Source: CAZTHL01 sp964613585
Lineage (GTDB): Bacteria; Pseudomonadota; Alphaproteobacteria; DSM-16000; Inquilinaceae
Length of the DNA stretch: 11,433 bases
Direction: 5' to 3'
Assembly (NCBI GenBank): GCA_964613585.1
Contig: CAZTHL010000107.1
Coordinates: 1 to 11,433 of the forward strand
The translations under genes and the position numbers were made by a program. Shown piece by piece: positions 6,382-11,433 of this stretch; position 1 is the first letter of the stretch; the number at the start of each line of letters is the position of its first letter. Under the pieces are notes generated by a model. That model was given only the letters and a program-made list of their open reading frames with translations, did not search any database and was not told the origin of the DNA.

Positions 6382-8739
6382 ATGGCGGACGGCATCGGCG
6401 CTCCGGTCCGGCGCAAGGAGGATTTCCGCTTCATCACCGGGGCCGGCCGCTACACCGACGACATCAGCCAGGTCGGTCAGGCCCATGCCTGCTTCCTGCG
6501 CTCCGAGCATGGCCACGCCCGGATCCGCTCCATCGACACCGAGGCGGCCCGCGCCATGCCCGGGGTGCTTGCCGTGCTGACCGGCGAGGATGTCGCCGCC
6601 GACGGGCTCGGGCCGATCCCCTGCGGCTTCGCCCCCGATGGGAAGCAGAACGCGCCGCCGCGGCCGGCGCTGGCGCGCGAGAGGGTCCGCTTTGTCGGCG
6701 ACCTCGTGGCCATGGTGGTGGCCGAGCGGCCCGAGCAGGCGCGCGACGCGGCCGAGGCGATCCTCGCCGACTACGAACCGCTGCCGGTCTGCGTCGACCC
6801 CGCCCGGGCGCGCGACGCCGACGCGCCGCTGCTGCACGAGGAGGCGCCTCTCAACACCTGCGTCGAATGGCAGATCGGCAACGCGGACGAGACCGGGGCG
6901 GCGTTCGCCCGGGCCGCCCACGTCACCCGGCTCGAGTTGATCAACAACCGCAAGATCCCGAACGCCATCGAGCCGCGCTGCTCGCTCGCCGAGCACGACC
7001 GCGGCACCGACAGCTTCACGCTCTACACCACCAGCCAGAATCCGCATCTGACCCGGCTGCTGCTGGCCGGCTTCGTGCTGAGGATCCCGGAGCAGAAGCT
7101 GCGCATCGTCTCGCCCGATGTCGGCGGCGGCTTCGGCTCGAAGATCCCGCACTACCCCGAGGAGGCGCTGGTCACCTGGGCCGCCCGCAAGCTTGGCCGG
7201 CCGGTCAAGTGGACGGCCGAGCGCACCGAGTCGTTCCTGTCCGACGCCCATGGCCGCGACCACGTCACCACGGCTGAGCTGGCGCTCGACCGGGACGGTC
7301 ATTTCCTGGGGCTGCGCGTTGACACCATCGCCAATCTCGGCGCCTACCTGTCCACCTTCGGCGCGCTCAGCGCGACCTATCTCTACGCTACCCTGCTGTC
7401 GGGGCAGTACCGAATCCCCGGGGTGCACGGCCGGGTCACCGGCGTGTTCACCAACACCGCACCGATCGACGCCGAGCGCGGCGCCGGCCGGCCCGAGGCG
7501 ACCTATGTCGTCGAGCGGCTGGTCGACCAGGCGGCGCGCGAGCTCGGGCTCGACCGGGCCGAGCTGCGCCGGCGCAACTTCATCCCGCCCGAAGCCTTCC
7601 CCTACCAGACCCCGGTCGCGCTGGTGTACGACAGCGGCGACTACCGGCCCCTGCTCGAGGAGGGGCTGGCGCGCGCCGACTATGCCGGCTTCCCGGCGCG
7701 CCGCGCCGCCACCGAGGCCCGGGGCCGGCGCCGCGGCATCGGGCTGTCGACCTACATCGAGGCGTGCGGGCTGGCGCCGTCCAACATCGCCGGGGCGATC
7801 GGCGCCGGGGTCGGCCTCTACGAGACCGCCGAGCTGCGCTTCAGCCCGACCGGCTCGGTCACCGTGCTGACCGGCAGCCAGCAGCAGGGCCAGGGCCACG
7901 AGACCAGCTTCGCCCAGGTCGTCGCCGCGCGCTTTGGCATCCCGCTCGAGCAGGTCGAGATCGTCCATGGCGACACGGGCATGGTGCAGTGGGGCCACGG
8001 CACCTACGGCTCGCGGTCACTCGCGGTCGGCGGCTCGGCCATCGCCCGGGCCTGCGATCGTGCCATCGAGAAGGGCAAGAAGGTGGCCGCGCATTTGATG
8101 GAGGCGAGCGAGGCCGACATCGAGTTCGCCGACGGGCGATTCACCGTCGTCGGCACCGACAAGCAGAAGGCGTTCGGCGAAGTCGTGCTCGCCGCCATGG
8201 TACCGCACAATTTCCCGCTCGACGAGATGGAGCCGGGTCTCGACCAGCGCTGCTTCTACGATCCGGCCAACTTCACCTATCCCGCCGGCTGCCATGTCTG
8301 CGAGGTCGAGGTCGATCCCGACACCGGTGTCGTCACCATCGTGCGCTTCGTCGCCGTCGACGACTTCGGCATCCTGGTCAATCCGATGATCGTCGAGGGC
8401 CAGGTGCACGGCGGGGTCGTGCACGGCATCGGCCAAGCGCTCTATGAGGGCTGCCGCTACGAGCCGGAGAGCGGCCAGCTGATCACCGGCTCCTATATGG
8501 ATTACGTCATGCCGCGCGCCGACGGGGTGCCCAGCGTCGAGGTCGGCTATCGCGAGACGCCGTGCCCGCACAACCCGCTCGGCGTCAAGGGCTGCGGCGA
8601 GGCCGGGGCCATCGCCGCCCCCGCTGCCGTGATGAACGCCGTGATCGACGCGGTCGGCGCCGAGGTGCCGATGCCGGCGACGCCGGAGACGGTATGGCGC
8701 GCCCTCCAGTGCGGTCCGCGCCGGGCCGCCGCCGAGTAG
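6382..8739 (+). CDS. coxL: Molybdopterin-binding large subunit, form II CoxL-like hydroxylase
   Basis: Catalytic subunit of the xanthine oxidase family, 785 residues. It binds molybdopterin cytosine dinucleotide in known CODH-type relatives. N-terminal APVRRKEDFRFITG is typical of the family. Cofactor and active-site segments are GGGFGSK (248-254), GSQQQGQGHET (498-508) and GVKGCGEAGA (734-743) with the catalytic Glu740. The active-site loop reads DAERGAGRPEA, residues 364-370 being AERGAGR. True (form I) CO dehydrogenases have AYxCSFR with a Cys ligand for copper; form II enzymes have AYRGAGR. This protein lacks the Cys and also replaces the usual Tyr by Glu365. It is therefore best described as a form II/CODH-like hydroxylase of unknown substrate rather than a CO dehydrogenase. 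ATG 6382 follows AGGGAGGA at seven bases. coxM starts 19 nt after the stop. Confidence 0.93.
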   Translation: MADGIGAPVRRKEDFRFITGAGRYTDDISQVGQAHACFLRSEHGHARIRSIDTEAARAMPGVLAVLTGEDVAADGLGPIPCGFAPDGKQNAPPRPALARERVRFVGDLVAMVVAERPEQARDAAEAILADYEPLPVCVDPARARDADAPLLHEEAPLNTCVEWQIGNADETGAAFARAAHVTRLELINNRKIPNAIEPRCSLAEHDRGTDSFTLYTTSQNPHLTRLLLAGFVLRIPEQKLRIVSPDVGGGFGSKIPHYPEEALVTWAARKLGRPVKWTAERTESFLSDAHGRDHVTTAELALDRDGHFLGLRVDTIANLGAYLSTFGALSATYLYATLLSGQYRIPGVHGRVTGVFTNTAPIDAERGAGRPEATYVVERLVDQAARELGLDRAELRRRNFIPPEAFPYQTPVALVYDSGDYRPLLEEGLARADYAGFPARRAATEARGRRRGIGLSTYIEACGLAPSNIAGAIGAGVGLYETAELRFSPTGSVTVLTGSQQQGQGHETSFAQVVAARFGIPLEQVEIVHGDTGMVQWGHGTYGSRSLAVGGSAIARACDRAIEKGKKVAAHLMEASEADIEFADGRFTVVGTDKQKAFGEVVLAAMVPHNFPLDEMEPGLDQRCFYDPANFTYPAGCHVCEVEVDPDTGVVTIVRFVAVDDFGILVNPMIVEGQVHGGVVHGIGQALYEGCRYEPESGQLITGSYMDYVMPRADGVPSVEVGYRETPCPHNPLGVKGCGEAGAIAAPAAVMNAVIDAVGAEVPMPATPETVWRALQCGPRRAAAE

Positions 8740-8758
8740 CGCCGCGGAGGACAGGACC

Positions 8759-9559
8759 ATGTACCCGTTCGAGTACCACAAGGCCGGCTCGGTCGCCGAT
8801 GCGGTGGATCGGATGCGATCCGCCGCCGAAGGCCGTTTCCTCGCTGGCGGCATGACCACGCTGCCGACCATGAAGCAGCGCCTGTCCGGGCCGTCCGATC
8901 TGATCGACCTGGCGGGCCTCGGCGACCTCCGTGGCATCTGCGAGGGCGACGGCTCCGTCGTCGTCGGCGCCATGATGACCCATGCCGAGGTCGCCTCCGA
9001 CCCGCTGGTCACGGCGAGGATTCCCGGGCTGGCGGCGCTGGCCGGCGGCATCGGCGACCCGCAGGTGCGCCATCGCGGCACGCTCGGCGGCTCGATCGCC
9101 AACAACGACCCGGCCGCGGACTACCCGGCCGGGCTGCTCGGCCTCGGCGCCACGGTGCAGACCGACCGTCGGATGATCGCGGCGGACGACTTCTTCCAGG
9201 GGCTGTTCTCGACAGCGCTCGAGGAGGACGAGTTGATCCTGGCCGTGCACTTCCCGGTGCCGCGGCGGGCCGGCTACCGCAAATTCCACAACCCGGCCAG
9301 CCGCTACGCCGTGGTCGGCGTGTTCGTGGCCGATCTCGACGGCGGCGTGCGGGTCGCGGTGACCGGCGCCGGCCAGGACGGCGTCTTCCGGGTGCCCGAG
9401 ATGGAGCGTGCGCTCGCCGGCGCCTGGAGCCCGGACGCGCTCGCCGGGATCACCGTGCCGCCCGGCTCACTCAACGCCGACATCCACGCCTCCGCGGAGT
9501 ACCGCGCCCACCTGGTCACGGTCATGGCCAAGCGGGCGGTGGCCGCGGCGCCCGCTTGA
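8759..9559 (+). CDS. coxM: FAD-binding middle subunit of molybdenum hydroxylase (CoxM-like)
   Basis: Flavoprotein subunit that receives electrons from the 2Fe-2S subunit and hands them to the acceptor, cytosolic. It is 266 residues and complete. FAD-contact motifs are AGGMTTLP (29-36) and TLGGSIANNDPAADYP (108-123), followed by the CO_deh_flav_C-type C-terminal domain with ASRYAVVGVFVA. ATG 8759 has GGAGG eight bases upstream. It closes the S-L-M gene order that is typical of form II clusters (form I clusters run M-S-L). No CoxD/E/F maturation genes follow in the window. Confidence 0.94.
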   Translation: MYPFEYHKAGSVADAVDRMRSAAEGRFLAGGMTTLPTMKQRLSGPSDLIDLAGLGDLRGICEGDGSVVVGAMMTHAEVASDPLVTARIPGLAALAGGIGDPQVRHRGTLGGSIANNDPAADYPAGLLGLGATVQTDRRMIAADDFFQGLFSTALEEDELILAVHFPVPRRAGYRKFHNPASRYAVVGVFVADLDGGVRVAVTGAGQDGVFRVPEMERALAGAWSPDALAGITVPPGSLNADIHASAEYRAHLVTVMAKRAVAAAPA

Positions 9560-9568
9560 ACGGAGGCG

Positions 9569-9600
9569 CCCCGCCCCTGTCCCGCCCCGCCCCTGTCCCG
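9569..9600. repeat. Two perfect 16-bp tandem copies between coxM and the methyltransferase gene
   Basis: CCCCGCCCCTGTCCCG is present twice in a row in the 88-bp convergent spacer. Rotated to CCGCCCCGCCCCTGTC, it matches the 16-bp repeat at the right window edge (CCGCCCCGGCCTTGAT) at 12 of 16 positions. The two may belong to one family of short intergenic repeats. Confidence 0.8.
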
Positions 9601-9647
9601 CGGCGCGCCGGGAAGTGGGAACGGCCTCGCTGGGCGGCCGCGGCGCC

Positions 9648-10151
9648 TCATCGATGCGGCGCGAGAGCGCGGTCCTCGACGCGGATGCGCTGCCACAGCA
9701 GGGCTGCCTGCAGGACCAGGAACACCGCCGCGAGCAGCCCCTGGCCGAGCACCAGGGGCAGCACAGCGATCTCGGCCAGGACCACCAGGTAGTTCGGGTG
9801 GCGCACGAACCGGTACGGGCCGCGGCGCGCCAGCACCGGCGTCCGCGGCACGATGACCCGCGTCGTCCAGTAGCGGCCCAGGGTCAGGATCACCCAGACC
9901 CGCCCCGCCTGCAGCACCAGATAAACCGCCAGCCAGCCCCAGCGGATCGGCTCTTCGGCCGGGACCAGGACGAGCAGGCCGACCAGCCACGCAGACTGCA
10001 GAAGCACGAACAGCGGATAGTGGCCGGTGCCGTGCTCCACGGCCCCCTCCGCCTTGAGCCGCGCCGTGTTGCGGCGGGCGAGCCACAGCTCGACGAGCCG
10101 CTGCGCCGCCACCGCCAAGACGATCCACTGCGGCGGGCCGAACGGGATCAC
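9648..10151 (-). CDS. Isoprenylcysteine carboxyl methyltransferase (ICMT) family protein, BpsB/SrsB-like
   Basis: Integral-membrane, SAM-dependent methyltransferase, 167 residues with about four or five hydrophobic helices. The family core is visible: LGRYWTTRVIV (91-101), GPYRFVRHPNYLVV (111-124) with HPNY at 118-121, and a C-terminal RIRVEDRAL (155-163). Small ICMT proteins next to a type III polyketide synthase, such as Bacillus BpsB and Streptomyces SrsB, O-methylate alkylpyrones or alkylresorcinols, and I infer the same here. The GTG start at 10151 overlaps the upstream stop as GTGA and has AGGAGG (10163-10158) six bases before it, so translation is probably coupled. It is the last gene of the operon and converges on coxM. 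Confidence 0.88.
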   Translation of the reverse strand: MIPFGPPQWIVLAVAAQRLVELWLARRNTARLKAEGAVEHGTGHYPLFVLLQSAWLVGLLVLVPAEEPIRWGWLAVYLVLQAGRVWVILTLGRYWTTRVIVPRTPVLARRGPYRFVRHPNYLVVLAEIAVLPLVLGQGLLAAVFLVLQAALLWQRIRVEDRALAPHR

Positions 10152-11215
10152 GCCGGCCCTCCTGCCCCGCTCAGGTCGAGAAGCGCGAAGCCGGCGGTGA
10201 AGCCGGGGCCCAGCGCCGTCATCAGATGCCGGCCAACAGCCCCGCGCGCGAGTCGCCGGGCCAGGACGAACAGTACGGTCGGCGCCGACATGTTGCCGTG
10301 GCGGCGCAGCACCTCCCGCTCCGGATCGAGGGCGCCCGGCCCGGTGCCCAGCGAGTCCTCGATCGCCGCCAGCACCTTGGTCCCGCCGGGGTGGCACACC
10401 AGCCCCGCCAGATCGGCCAGGCCCAGCTCGTGCCGCGCCAGGAACGCCTCGGCCGCGCACCGCAGGTCGTGGCGCACCAGGGCCGGGATGTCGCGGGAGA
10501 AGATGACGCCGAAGCCGTCCTCCTCGATCGACCAGCCCATGATGTCCAGGCTGTCGGGCCAGGTGTGCTCGCCCCAGGCCTCGGCCACGGCCAGCGGCGG
10601 GCCGTCGCGCGCCTCGCCGCCGATCAGCGCGGCCGCCGCGCCGTCGCCGAACAGCGCGGTGGCGATGACGTTGTTCTTGCGGCGGTCCGCCCGGCGGAAG
10701 GCGAGGCCGCACAGCTCCACCACCAGCAGCAGCACGCGCGAGGCCGGCTCGGCGCGGGCGAGCGCGGCGGCGCGCCCGAGACCCATCACCCCGCCGGCGC
10801 AGCCGAGGCCGAAGATCGGCAGGCGCATGACGTCGCGACGGAACGGCAGCCGCTCCATCAGCCGGGCGTCCAGGCTGGGCGTGGTGACCCCGGTGCTGCT
10901 AACGACGACCAGCGCGTCGACCGCCTGGGGCGCCAGCCCGGCCCGGGCGAGGCAGTCCGTCGCCACCCGCTCGAGCAGCGCCAGGGCTTCGACGGTGAAG
11001 GTCCCGTTGCGGTCGACCCAGCCGTGGGGCTGCTCGAACCAGGCCGGCGGCACGCACAGCTGGCGCGCCTCGATGCCGGCATTGGCATAGACCCCGGCCA
11101 TGCGCTCGAAGAAGGCCGGGTCGTCGGCGAACAGCCGCTCAGCGAACGAGCGTGCCGTCGCCTGGGCCACATGGTGCGGCGGCGAGGCCGTCGACAGGGC
11201 GCGGATCGCGGGCAT
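10148..11215 (-). CDS. Type III polyketide synthase (alkylpyrone/alkylresorcinol synthase type)
   Basis: Homodimeric chalcone-synthase-like enzyme that extends a starter CoA with malonyl-CoA and cyclises the product, 355 residues. The Cys-His-Asn triad is intact: Cys139 in LPIFGLGCAGGVMG, His275 in VCHPGGTK, Asn308 in RRHGNMSAPT. The thiolase-fold segments STGVTTPSLDARL (107-119) and ATALFGDGAAAALIGG (185-200) are also present. I chose the ATG at 11215 (protein opening MPAIRALST) because alignment to relatives starts here. An upstream in-frame ATG at 11329 would add 38 Arg-rich, non-conserved residues. Spacing to a weak AAGG is about ten bases. The 4-nt overlap with the ICMT gene points to a two-gene lipid-tailoring operon. 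By analogy to bpsAB and srsAB, the substrate would be a long-chain acyl-CoA or acyl-carrier-protein ester. No SrsC-like monooxygenase is seen in the window. Confidence 0.92.
   Translation of the reverse strand: MPAIRALSTASPPHHVAQATARSFAERLFADDPAFFERMAGVYANAGIEARQLCVPPAWFEQPHGWVDRNGTFTVEALALLERVATDCLARAGLAPQAVDALVVVSSTGVTTPSLDARLMERLPFRRDVMRLPIFGLGCAGGVMGLGRAAALARAEPASRVLLLVVELCGLAFRRADRRKNNVIATALFGDGAAAALIGGEARDGPPLAVAEAWGEHTWPDSLDIMGWSIEEDGFGVIFSRDIPALVRHDLRCAAEAFLARHELGLADLAGLVCHPGGTKVLAAIEDSLGTGPGALDPEREVLRRHGNMSAPTVLFVLARRLARGAVGRHLMTALGPGFTAGFALLDLSGAGGPA
10158..10163 (-). promoter_or_regulatory. Consensus ribosome-binding site inside the polyketide synthase 3' end
   Basis: AGGAGG on the minus strand lies six bases before the GTG at 10151. 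It decides that GTG as the methyltransferase start, rather than an upstream extension of the same open frame. Confidence 0.75.
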
Positions 11216-11372
11216 GGCGGCTCGACCTTGCGGACCGGGCAGAATTCGCCTTGGCTGGCAGCGCAGACGCAACCTGTATACGACGGCGGGTCGACTTTGG
11301 ACTGCTTTGCCGGGTCGATGCCCGAGCACGCCGGGATCACCCTCGATCGGCCGTGCCCGCGATCCGCCCTGA

Positions 11373-11433
11373 CCTTGGTCCGCCCCGGCCTTGATCCGCC
11401 CCGGCCTTGATCCGCCCCGGCCTTGATCCGCCC
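11373..11433. repeat. 16-bp tandem repeat at the right window edge, 3.8 copies
   Basis: The unit CCTTGATCCGCCCCGG is present at 11389-11404 and 11405-11420, with a one-base variant (CCTTGGTCCGCCCCGG) at 11373-11388 and a 13-base partial copy at 11421-11433. It likely continues past the window. The preceding stretch (11216-11372) upstream of the polyketide synthase holds no gene I can support. Confidence 0.9.

Noticed and set aside
6382..8739. Calling the enzyme a true CO dehydrogenase
   Set aside because: The form I motif AYxCSFR, with its copper-binding Cys, is absent; the loop is AERGAGR.
9596..9613. TCCCG/CGGGA stem between coxM and the methyltransferase as a bidirectional terminator
   Set aside because: Only five base pairs and no T-run on either strand; the palindrome CGGCGCGCCG in it is expected by chance in such GC-rich DNA.
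11275..11280. TATACA on the minus strand as a -10 box for the polyketide synthase
   Set aside because: It lies 60 bp upstream, but no acceptable -35 element is found at 16-18 bp spacing.
10148..11329. Longer polyketide synthase starting at the ATG at 11329
   Set aside because: The extra 38 residues are Arg-rich and unlike the family N-terminus; the ATG at 11215 fits the expected length.

Overview
This is a high-GC window that reads like an alphaproteobacterium, perhaps Rhodospirillales-like. The lineage is inferred from the gene families (TAXI-type TRAP transporter, form II-type cox genes, TtuC/DmlA-type dehydrogenase) and codon bias; no marker gene is present. All eight genes look intact. 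I see no tRNA, rRNA, CRISPR array, insertion sequence or phage gene.

Layout. (1) 1-147: a 12-bp tandem repeat at the left edge and a low-complexity leader. (2) 148-3427, plus strand: a two-gene TAXI TRAP transporter, made of a Tat-exported binding protein and a fused 4TM/12TM permease. (3) 3462-4523, minus strand, convergent: an NAD-dependent tartrate/D-malate dehydrogenase (TtuC/DmlA type). (4) 4524-4740: a divergent control region with a direct repeat near the dehydrogenase start and a strong hairpin before coxG. (5) 4741-9559, plus strand: coxG-coxS-coxL-coxM, encoding a molybdenum hydroxylase (2Fe-2S, Mo and FAD subunits) and a membrane-anchored CoxG. The S-L-M order and the GAGR-type large-subunit motif place it in the form II/CODH-like group rather than true CO dehydrogenase, so the substrate is unknown. 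(6) 9648-11215, minus strand: a type III polyketide synthase and an ICMT-family methyltransferase with a 4-nt overlap, the arrangement of alkylpyrone/alkylresorcinol systems (BpsAB or SrsAB type). (7) 11216-11433: upstream DNA ending in a 16-bp tandem repeat.

How the genes may work together. The TRAP pair would import an organic anion. The cox-like enzyme would hydroxylate a small substrate and could pass electrons to membrane quinone through CoxG. The PKS/methyltransferase pair would make a methylated phenolic or pyrone lipid. Nothing in the sequence ties these modules to one pathway. The TRAP/dehydrogenase link (dicarboxylate uptake and oxidation) is only a suggestion from adjacency.

The most important anomaly is a sharp change in leucine codon use inside the TRAP permease gene at about 2700-2790. 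Everything to the left uses CTC and TTG heavily; everything to the right uses CTG and almost no TTG. This is either a recombination junction or an assembly chimera, so linkage between the left 2.7 kb and the rest should be treated with caution. Other points of interest are the Tyr-to-Glu change in the CoxL active-site motif (AERGAGR), related 16-bp tandem repeats in two intergenic places, and the hairpin before coxG.
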